Positions 56,141 through 64,000 of a stretch of DNA of 64,000 bases are shown piece by piece. The first letter of the stretch is position 1. Each line of letters starts with the position of its first letter. Below the pieces are notes generated by a model. The model saw only the letters and a program-made list of their open reading frames with translations, had not been told where the DNA came from and made no database searches. This DNA comes from Aspergillus flavus (taxonomy: Eukaryota; Ascomycota; Eurotiomycetes; Eurotiales; Aspergillaceae): assembly GCF_009017415.1 (NCBI RefSeq), contig NC_092405.1, positions 62,001 to 126,000 of the forward strand, written 5' to 3'. Position numbers and translations under genes: made by a program.

Positions 56141-57901
56141 CTAGAGATAGACAAGCAAAGCTTCTGAGGCGCTGAGCGTGAATGTGGCTGACCCGGAAGA
56201 CACGGTGCTTGTCTCTATGACTTCGTCACCCTGGATCACACATGTTTCGTTTGCAAAGGTTTGGCCGGCAACGGTAGGAACCTGGCCCTGGTCGACTCTA
56301 GAAGTGGAGTAGGGCGCTGTTAGCCGCTTTGCGATGACACTGGAGGAGGTCAGTCCGTTCACCGTGAAGGTCTGGGACGGGCGTGTGCCATTAGTGTAGT
56401 ATTCCGAATTGTACAAAAGTATTCTGGACGGAGCGCCGTCCTGATAGATCGCGTATGCTGCGTATGGCGTTGTCTGGTCGTCTAGCGGAGCGATCTGGTC
56501 TGCATTGGCCAGAGCCATTGTCGCAAAATAGGCACCATAATAAGGTGCGCCCATATTGTAGCGACCCCACCAGCAGTATGGACCTTTCGAGTGAGCTTGC
56601 ATCCAGTAAACGGGTGAGTCTAGTTACTTACAGTTGCCTATGGTGCCCTGGTGGAAGTAAAGAGCCTGAACAAGACGGAGCGCAAGTGGTTACTTTCTGC
56701 GATATAGAGTTGAGTGACTCAGGTACATACCTGCGTGCCCATAAGAAGAGTTTGCATCACGTAGTCCAGGATCCATAGACCAGCACCGTATGTCGGGCTG
56801 ATCCCACCGCCCCCCTGAGTTGCTGCGGAGAACAGTTAGTAACAACAACAAGTGTGCGACGGTTGCATATACCAGAGTTGGTTTCTCCAAAAATGTGAGC
56901 TTTGCCTTTGGCAGCCGCAGCTGAAGCTTCAGAGGCAAATGGTTGGATCTGAGATGCAATGCCACTGTGGCTCATCAGACCGGCTAAATCAGCAGTGCTT
57001 GGCGACTGGGGATAATTGTGCGAGCAGTAGTCCTTGACAAGGTCGTTGGCCTCATCCTCAACAGAAGACAAGCCGGAGATACTCATGGGCGATGTGCCAA
57101 AGTAGACGCCTGCAGAGATGAGATCCGATGTGGACAGATTCTGGCAAACTGCATCCTGCCAAGCCACCTGGGATTTGTAGTCGGCTGCAGCGTCCCATGA
57201 CCCGCCGTCTGCAATGGGGTCACTGTCGGTAAAGACTGAATGTGCTTCGTATCAGCAGGCGCCTGAACACCATGATGTGCATGAAAAACCCACAATTTGG
57301 TTCGTTTCCCAGCTCGATGGCATAGAGGTTCTTTATTGTATCTTTGGCCAGAGTGGCTGCAGCAATCGTGTTGGACTGATTGTTCAGACGGCGATTGAGG
57401 CCTATGATAACCTGACCGTCGTAGTCTGCAGCCAGGGATATGAATGGCGGGCCAAATGTAAGTGATGAAGGTGCATCTGCTGGATCGGATACTGTGTACG
57501 TGACTGCGCTGCTGGATGAGGCATCATATGTCGCACGGTCTCTGGAATGACATTAGCCCTGACAAGGTAGATTTAAATGGTCTCGCAGATGAAGAAGCGC
57601 ACTGTGTGGTGCCACCGATTCGTATCGGTGGCCATGTCCCGGTCAGTTCCTTGAGGTTCTGAAGACAGGTTTTGGTAGCCTCGACATCATTCATATAAGC
57701 CGGAAATGTGAAAAACTCCAGACTGCGTAATCAGCACTGTACTCCCCAGGAACGGTTCTGTGATACTCACGAGAGACCCACTGGCGCCTCAGCTAGCTGA
57801 GCGCTTGCATTTGTCGGTGCTGAAGCTGGCACATTAAAGGTCAAAGCTGATGTCGGAGCAGCAGCGGCGAGGAGGCCGGCAGCAAGGTGAAGGAGAGCCA
57901 T
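56141..57901 (-). CDS. Secreted GH79-like glycosidase (beta-glucuronidase/heparanase family)
   Basis: Seven minus-strand exons join in phase to 476 residues: 57901-57771, 57722-57603, 57541-57294, 57235-56873, 56822-56731, 56665-56632 and 56583-56141. The signal peptide is MALLHLAAGLLAAAAPTSA; ATG 57901 is chosen over an upstream GTG frame. Catalytic landmarks are IELGNEPN (acid/base Glu, split from FFTDSDP by intron 3) and HIFGETNSG (nucleophile Glu). The C-terminal beta-sandwich includes APYYGAYF, the ILLYNSEY region and a final SASEALLVYL strand. The family removes glucuronic acid or 4-O-methylglucuronic acid from plant arabinogalactan or related glycans. It is extracellular. A two-exon model would miss the small 34-bp exon 6. 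Confidence 0.86.
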
Positions 57902-58544
57902 TATGAGAAGTGAACCAGTCGTGACTTCACCGGAAGGATAAGACGACACAAGATATGTCGCCCATGGGGAGGGTTGTTACATTATATCTACCGGTTTGGT
58001 ACTTGTTACTCTACATATTCTGACAGCCTCGGCGGAACATCTCAGGAACAGAATGGATCCTGGACGCCAGATGTTTCCGTACAATATCTGCGAGGGCTTA
58101 CCTCCACCGGAGAGCAGTCGACGAGGGCCCACTTCCCCCAAAGTCATGGTGAAGTGAGCGTCTGGAGAGGGGAGGAGAGTGTAGATCATATGCGGGGTAC
58201 AGATAAATTGTCTTAGTCGTCGGGACATGCTTTCCCGAGGTCTGAGCAGCAGGATGATATGCTAGCAATCCCTACTGCGATGCTCAATCGTTCCTGTCGG
58301 GTTTTTGCCTGATTTAGGCCGAACCCTCATGGGCTAACCGTATTGGGAGAGAATTATCACGTGTACTGCGTCGTTCCACATGCCTAAAATGGTATAGTCC
58401 ACCTAGGATGTTGCTATTCGGATGAACTTCGAGTTCTCTAGTGACGCTCCTCCTCAATTACACTAGATAGGAGATTCTACGCCTGGTAAACTAAACGAAT
58501 CTGCAGGGTATCGGTTAAACAATGGTGAGGCTATTGTCATTTGT
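57902..58544. other. Intergenic, 0.64 kb
   Basis: Promoter of the GH79-like gene and 3' end of the tautomerase-like gene. I see no coding signal. Confidence 0.5.
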
Positions 58545-58996
58545 CTATAATGTGCCGGCCAAAAATTGTGCTTCCCCCTCCCCAAAGCTCCAATCCGCCT
58601 TTGAATTTTCGGCACAGCTTATAATCAGATCTTCTCCAGGCAGTCCACAGCTCTCAAATAATCGCTCCTGAAGTGCTCGATACGTAGCGAGCTTCTGCTC
58701 AGCGCTACGTCCTTGCTGCAGGATCTGTATGATAACCAATTTGTTGCTTCTCTCCATTCCCAGATTCGTGTCTTCACAGATCAGCTCATAGGGTTCGTGC
58801 TGGGTGATAATCTAAAGACCAGATACTATTAGAGCACGGTGTGGATGCCGTTTGCACGTATAATACTTACCTGGTAGCGATCCCGTTCCGGTGCATGGAA
58901 GTGCTTCCGCATAACTTCTTGAACCACATTGGCCAGCTTTCTTATCTCATCGGGGGACCTTACCCCTTTGACTAGGTCAATCCTCACAAGGGGCAT
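58545..58996 (-). CDS. Tautomerase superfamily protein (4-oxalocrotonate tautomerase-like)
   Basis: Two minus-strand exons, 58996-58871 and 58811-58545, join in phase across a 59-bp intron to 130 residues, typical of the tautomerase_2 family. The start is fixed at 58996 because Met is followed directly by Pro (MPLVRIDLVKGVRS); the freed N-terminal proline is the catalytic base in this superfamily. The beta-alpha-beta repeat is visible: strand PLVRIDLV, helix DEIRKLANVVQEVMRKHF, ERDRYQ, then strand LVIIQILQQGRS and helix KLATYRALQERLFE. It is predicted to be a cytosolic keto-enol tautomerase or dehalogenase-like enzyme. An upstream ATG at 59074 would bury the proline and is rejected. Confidence 0.87.
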
Positions 58997-60193
58997 TGTC
59001 TCTTCGAGATATGTGGGAGAACGAAAGGCGAGGTGTATTGGGTTCCTGAAAAGGGAAAGCGAAAACAAGATCAATTAAGATCTTATGTTGAGACAGCACT
59101 ATTAAGCACCTATCTAATAATCCCAAAGGAGATGCTTAAAAGGAATCAGTTGTATCTATCCAGGTTTGTCGAGCATATAGCGATAAATACATTCCCCTTG
59201 GACTGAGGTTTCTGATATTTGCAGCGATCATGGTTACCTGCTTTTGGTGTTGAGGCTTGCTCCGCAATATCCGCGGCGATATCTGGGTCTTCGCGCCATC
59301 TTTACATCATTAGCATTTAGGTGCGTAAGAAAAGAGAAAGAAAAAGAAATGACGAGATTCTCTGCCCCATAATTCCTAGAATCTAGAATTTCGTTGCCCC
59401 GTACTGTTGTATTTTTCTGGATTATCCTTAAAGCTCGGCTAGCCGATAGGTGTTTGTGAGGTCATCTAAAGGTAATGGTGCTCTTGCAGTTGACTACTAG
59501 TAAAGCTTGGTAATGCTCAAGGAACAGTTCTTCTTTTGTACCTATATTTTGTTCCATAACGTCACCCGTGGCTGATACACTGCTTCTCAGCCACGACGAG
59601 CCCAGGCGTAGATTCCTCGAGCTGTATGAGCTAATTGTACATCTGTTATAGACTGCCTTTCTAACTGTACGGTGGCTACACTTAGTTCTATATTTTCGGG
59701 GACAGTGGTATGAACCTGATCCCCGCGGTGCAGATATGAAGCTTACTGTGTCGGAGTTGAGGATTCTGTGTAGCTCCTGCTTTATCTCCCCGGGATGTAC
59801 AGATTTGAAGACAACAGTCACCCCCTTACTCAATTCTGGCCGCAGCAAGTTGATACGTTACCAAGGATTGCAACGGAATGCAAAAGGTGCGAATCACATA
59901 ACAAGCTAGACGAGAAGCTAAGACCTACATGCAAGTGTAGGAGCCAAGACAAATTGTATTATGCATATTTTAGTATGTCCCAAGCACTCCTGAGCGTTCG
60001 GTTGTAAGAAGGATATCACTAAAACGTATAATATCTTCATCAGTAGTTAAAAAGTGGCTCTATGTATGATAATCATCGTCTATGCAGGTTGTACTGGTCT
60101 TTAATATAGGTAAACAAGTTTTGGAACTGTCTAAGTACGAAGCGTAGTGCATCGTCTTGCCATCACACACTTAGCTCCTCGCACACAAAGTCT
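58997..60193. other. Intergenic, 1.2 kb
   Basis: Promoter of the tautomerase-like gene and 3' side of the chitinase. A 128-codon minus frame at 59462-59848 has a coherent first third (LRPELSKGVTVVF, PGEIKQELHRIL) but no recognisable family. Not called. Confidence 0.5.
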
Positions 60194-62800
60194 TTACGAC
60201 CTTTGCACCAAGGCATCCTGATCTCTAAACCTCTGCGAGAACTTGGCCAAATCGCTACCCTTCAACAGACCTCTTGCCTTGGAAGCCTCTGCCAGGGCCT
60301 CTGCCTTGGACAACTTGCCCGAACCGCCACCAACACCCGCAATCAAACCCAACACCGCGAACGGTGCAGACGACGGATCCTCAATGATATCCGCCCCCGT
60401 CAGTGCCCCATTCCCCGCTTCGCCGATGAGAAGCGCAATACGAGCGACTGATGCCGCGCTCCCGATCAGGGGTCCGAGAGCCTCGCCGACAAAGGGGATG
60501 ACCATGAAGACGATAGTGAGGATCTTGAAGATGAGGTCCTTCTTCGCTTGTTCCTTGGCATCTTCGCCGATTTCCTTAATGTCCTTCATGCTGTTGATCG
60601 CCTCAGTGAGTTGTAATATGGGCATGGAGTAGGCGACTACTGCGTCGGTGGCCGAAGTATCATTTGGCCCGTCATCGTAGAAGGACAAGCCCACGCTGAG
60701 GTACGAGGAAAGAAGCGAGGTTCGCAGAGCCGTGACATTGCCTATGGACGCTTCTATGAGCTTCTTAGGATTGCCAACGTGGATCTTGTCATCAGAGCCC
60801 TTCTGAGGGTAATTCAGCTTTTTTTGGAAAAGCTTTCGGCAGGGTAAACCACCGGTGCCTGGTCGTGGATCGCCAGGATCCGCGCATGTATAATCTGAAG
60901 TCTCACCAAACGCCACCCAAGACTCATCGATGCCCGTCTCGGCCGCGAGCGCGTCAAAGAAGCCTTTCTTGTCGACGAGATCGTAGCGAATGCTCCAGCC
61001 CGCGTTCACATCCCAGATGTGAGGCATGCCAAGGCAGGAATCCTTCTTTTCCTTGCCGTCGGTATATGCCCAGTAGCAATCAAAATACTTGAGGCCTTTG
61101 CCATCGCCTAACTTCATGAAGCTGTCAATGCGCGGCTGGATCTGCTCCTTGGTCCACTTCTCATACCAGCCGAACTTGTCGTCGTAGCCTTCCGAGTTGG
61201 CTTGGAACAGAGATAAACTGTCAAGGAGCTGCGAGTATAGAATGTCCAGCGCAAAGAGGTGGACACAACCTGAGTCTAGAGAGTCTGCTATATCAGCGAG
61301 ACCCTCCAGGGTGCCAGGGTTCTTGTCGGACGGGCAGGTGAGTATCTCGTCGCTGGTTTCATCATCGGTACCATCGTCATCGTCGTCGTCATCGCCGTTT
61401 TCATTGTTAGAGTAATTTTGGAGGTCAATGGCCCAGTCACTCGTACCACCAAAGTTGAGGCCCTTGATCCAGTTTATTCGGTTGGTCTTGAGATCGCCGT
61501 CCATGTAGGCCGCCCAATCCACGGCTCCGGGATTACCGTACATGAGAATATTGGAGTCGGAATCTTTGTCGATGTACGACTTCACGATGGGGTAGTTGCC
61601 GGGGTTCTTGATGATATCGTTAAGCTCGGCATTGGAAATGTAGCCACCAGTTGTCGTACAGGGTCCAGCATAGGCCATGGAGTGACGTTTATCTCCAGCA
61701 AAAGTGCAGAAGGGACCAGAGCAGGACGCGTCATTCATGCGGAAGCTTCTGGCGTAACTGGTAATACCAATAACTAGCTGTCGGGCTTCCACGCCAGCTT
61801 TGGTGATCATGACCATGGCATCGTGCGTCTCGGTCTTGTTGATGTGTGATCGAAGACAGTTTCCAGCTGGGCAGCCAGGCATGGACGATTTGTTGTCGAC
61901 ATCTGCATCCAGAGTCATGGTCAGTACAGCGTTCTAAGCAGTTCTTATCTCACGGTTTGCGTTACTCACCCCATTGGCCGTGCAAGTCGTATGTCATGTA
62001 AATGAAATAATCGACATATTTTGCAATGTCTTTGACAGGATACTGCTTTAGGTACCAATAAGAAGCCGGCACCGCAAGGGAAAGCGATTTCTCGCTGGGC
62101 AACTTGCTTCGGAGCAGCTGCAGGAACGCAAGGTAGTTGTCTCCTTCCTCAGGGCTTCCGGGAGTGATATCCGGAATATCAGGTGCGCCAGGATACTCCC
62201 AGTCAAAGTCGAAGCCATCCAAGTTTTTGCGGTTCATGAAGCTCACCAGGTTATTGACAAATGTTTCGCGATGCTCTTTCTTGGTAGCATCTCTGAAGCG
62301 CTGGAATATTCCTGCCTCCGTGGAAAACGCCCATCCGCCAAAGGTAAGAATCTTTTTAAAGCCACTCATCTTGACGAATTTGCTGAATTCGTACTCAACG
62401 TCTGAGATGTCCACGTCGAAACTGGACGTGACGGCGGCAAATGCAAAGTGGATGTGCGAGTACTTGTTGGCCGGGATCTCCTTGACACTCATTCGTAGAC
62501 ACAATCTTGACTGATCAAGCGCCTCGAAATAACCGATGGTCTTTAACTGATCGGGTGCCTTGCCGTTGTTAACAATCTCCATCCCGCAGTTGGAAATACA
62601 GCCGTTCGTTCCTGGTTTTGCGGTGCCGGGAGCGCCAGTATCCGCGGGTGACTTGGTACAGAAGTCGACCGTTGTTCCACAAAATCCCCAGGCATCGCAA
62701 CATGCATTCAGTGGACATGGATTAAGATCAGCCAGCGCTGCTCCGTTAGAAGGCTTCTCGGTACCCGGTACCTGTGGACCGCAGGTGGCTCCCTGGATGC
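60194..62800 (-). CDS. GH18 chitinase with CBM18 domain, N-terminally truncated
   Basis: Two minus-strand segments, from about 62800 to 61970 and 61902-60194, join in phase. Visible domains, in order: a chitin-binding type 1 module (CGPQVPGT, LNPCPLNACCDAWGFCG, DFCTKS), then a GH18 barrel with IGYFEAL, FGGWAFS and the catalytic motif LDGFDFDWEYPG (D-x-D-x-E). YMTYDLHGQWG and a late GLNFGGTSDWAID strand follow. Next come a Ser/Asp-rich linker with seven Asp, and a C-terminal region of about 380 residues with a hydrophobic segment (TIVFMVIPFVGEALG). This matches subgroup C, killer-toxin-like fungal chitinases, which normally begin with a signal peptide and LysM domains. Here the frame closes at 62826-62828 with no start Met before the CBM. 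Secretion and binding parts are missing. Confidence 0.82.
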
Positions 62801-62836
62801 GCCAAGGTTGGCGTTGTCTGCGACTTCAAGGCGTTC

Positions 62837-63496
62837 ATGAAGGAAATCAGCGTAATCAAGAAAGTATGGGAGCGCGACGCAAACGGCGATATAATCCGGC
62901 CTTACAACATTGTCGATGACCCTAATTGGGACAAGGTCAACTGGGCGCAGGTCGGCGAGGGTGCGAACCTCGAGACAGTCGGAACTGAGTTTGACAAGGT
63001 CGGTTTCAAGGGACGCATGGAAAATGCGAGGATTTTCAAGAATTGGAGTCAGAAGGATAGCTTCGAAACTGTTATAAGTGAAGCGGAGGATATTGCCACC
63101 AAGGCAATTGCTAAGCTCAAGGCCGATGGCAGGGAGCCTGCCGATGACCGTTTCAACAAAATGACAGCTGCGCTCAAGACTCATGGCGACGCCCGGCGTT
63201 ACGATCAGGCACAGAAAATCGCCAAAAAATTTGAAAAGGAGATGAGCGACGGGGGGTTCAGTGCCGCGTACACTGATCCTATAGAGAGGCCCCCAGTCCC
63301 AGCTTACAGGAAGATTGATGCGGACCAGACCATCCGCGATAACACGGGCAGGATGGGTTTTGACAAGGTGGAGCAGAAAGTCAGAGACTATGTCACGAAC
63401 TTCAATAGCGCTGGCCAGTCACTGAGCCATTTTGAGGCTATCGTCAAGACACAGGATATGCATGATCACCTTGCCGAGGCTTGTAGAAATGTATGA
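62837..63496 (+). CDS. Unrecognised reading frame head-to-head with the truncated chitinase
   Basis: The frame is open from before 62800 to TGA 63494-63496; the first ATG is 62837 (219 residues). Composition is that of a soluble, Lys/Asp/Glu-rich, mostly helical protein. Segments include ISVIKKVWERDANGDI, DDPNWDKVNWAQVGEG, ETVISEAEDIATKAIAKL, KIAKKFEKEMSDGG and DQTIRDNTGRMGFDKVEQKV. There is no signal peptide, transmembrane helix or catalytic motif I recognise. Because coherent protein sequence starts abruptly beside the chitinase break, this is probably the C-terminal part of a larger gene whose 5' end was lost or displaced. I assign no function. Confidence 0.55.
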   Translation: MKEISVIKKVWERDANGDIIRPYNIVDDPNWDKVNWAQVGEGANLETVGTEFDKVGFKGRMENARIFKNWSQKDSFETVISEAEDIATKAIAKLKADGREPADDRFNKMTAALKTHGDARRYDQAQKIAKKFEKEMSDGGFSAAYTDPIERPPVPAYRKIDADQTIRDNTGRMGFDKVEQKVRDYVTNFNSAGQSLSHFEAIVKTQDMHDHLAEACRNV

Positions 63497-63554
63497 TATC
63501 TTGTGTGGTTATGTACAAGACAATTCTCTATTGCTATATACAACGTTTGTACTT

Positions 63555-64000
63555 CTACCAGTAGCTTTTAGGTGGCGGTTTTTTATAACACTCATTGGCA
63601 CAATGTCGCACCATAATCCACGGTCGTAGCTTGGGCATACTCTGTCTAGCTTCCTTGACCCATGGATGATTCTCATTAGGCGAATACTGAGACAAGTCGA
63701 TGCGCGGGCGCGCTTCCTCCGGGAGGTAAGGTACCCAAGCGGAGCCAGGGTTTGTCCCAAGAATGCCATTTTTCCTTCGTGCGTAATCCCACATTGACGC
63801 AAGGATGATCCATTCAGCTTTGCTTTTCCATGTTCCCACGGCCGCTCGGAATCGAGCATTTGTTAATAATTCGAAGAGTGCTTGCACGGCCGGTTCCTTT
63901 TCCAATGCGTGCTCCCTGAATAATGCTTGAAATTGCCTCAATCGAGCTTCGTCATCAACATCAACCATCTGAACAGGCGCATCACCTAACAACCCAAACA
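63555..64000 (-). CDS. Unknown protein, 3' part only, cut by the window edge
   Basis: A minus frame is open from the right edge to TAA at about 63555, roughly 148 codons. It reads VQMVDVDDEARLRQFQALF, EKEPAVQALFELLTNARF, a Trp-rich stretch (AEWIILASMWDYARRKNG) and ends KLRPWIMVRHCANECYKK. The last segment has a Cys pair. It looks like a real soluble protein, but I do not recognise the family. The start and any upstream exons lie outside the window. Its 3' end is only 58 bp from the end of the convergent unknown frame. Confidence 0.5.
   Translation of the reverse strand, partial: FGLLGDAPVQMVDVDDEARLRQFQALFREHALEKEPAVQALFELLTNARFRAAVGTWKSKAEWIILASMWDYARRKNGILGTNPGSAWVPYLPEEARPRIDLSQYSPNENHPWVKEARQSMPKLRPWIMVRHCANECYKKPPPKSYW

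Noticed and set aside
58997..59074. Longer start for the tautomerase-like protein at 59074
   Set aside because: It would bury the catalytic proline that must follow the initiator methionine.
59462..59848. 128-codon minus-strand frame starting LRPELSKGVTVVF
   Set aside because: Only the first third looks protein-like, and no family or gene structure could be supported.

Overview
The window is nuclear DNA of a filamentous ascomycete, most likely a Eurotiales/Aspergillus-type genome. Genes carry many short introns (about 45-110 bp, with GTAAGT/GTATGT-like donors and CAG/TAG acceptors). Fungal-specific families dominate: Zn2Cys6 regulators, MFS permeases, a PEX11-like protein and secreted glycosidases. 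I rebuilt gene models by joining reading frames across introns and checking the phase at every junction. Species and family names are my recognition from sequence alone. No PKS or NRPS core gene, tRNA, rRNA, CRISPR array or intact transposon was seen.

Layout. 0.5-6 kb: an extended SDR ketoreductase, a saccharopine-dehydrogenase-like oxidoreductase and a DHA2 drug-efflux pump, all on +. 6.6-11.4 kb: a GPI-anchored Cys-rich surface protein, a PEX11-like protein and a frameshifted conserved gene. 12.3-19.8 kb: an UNC-93-like transporter, a sugar transporter and a Zn2Cys6 regulator with a degenerate zinc cluster. 20.4-23.6 kb: an arrestin-like adaptor and a decayed DHA2 pump. 23.9-29.7 kb: an M20 amidohydrolase, a Zn2Cys6 regulator and an ACS-type permease, a plausible uptake-and-hydrolysis module. 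30.4-36.5 kb: a regulator, two methyltransferases and gene-poor DNA. 39.2-42.8 kb: another Zn2Cys6 gene, possibly interrupted, and a GH128-like secreted glycosidase. 44-51.3 kb: a class C beta-lactamase/transesterase-like enzyme divergent from a Baeyer-Villiger monooxygenase, a large Zn2Cys6 regulator, and a mutated partial duplicate of the monooxygenase-regulator junction. 52.5-58 kb: an 11-exon sugar transporter and a GH79-like secreted glycosidase. 58.5-64 kb: a tautomerase-like protein, a GH18 chitinase that has lost its N-terminus, an unrecognised head-to-head reading frame and a gene cut by the window edge.

How the genes may work together. The most coherent unit is 44.1-50.7 kb. The monooxygenase could turn a ketone into an ester or lactone, the serine hydrolase could open it, and the adjacent regulator could control both. 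The shared 743-bp promoter holds three copies of the palindrome CGGATCCG, the form expected of a Zn2Cys6 dimer site. The second unit is the M20 hydrolase, regulator and permease at 23.9-29.7 kb. Signs of an accessory, fast-changing region include one clear pseudogene, one or two possibly broken genes, RIP-like C-to-T changes in a duplicated segment, and a head-to-head junction at about 62.8 kb.
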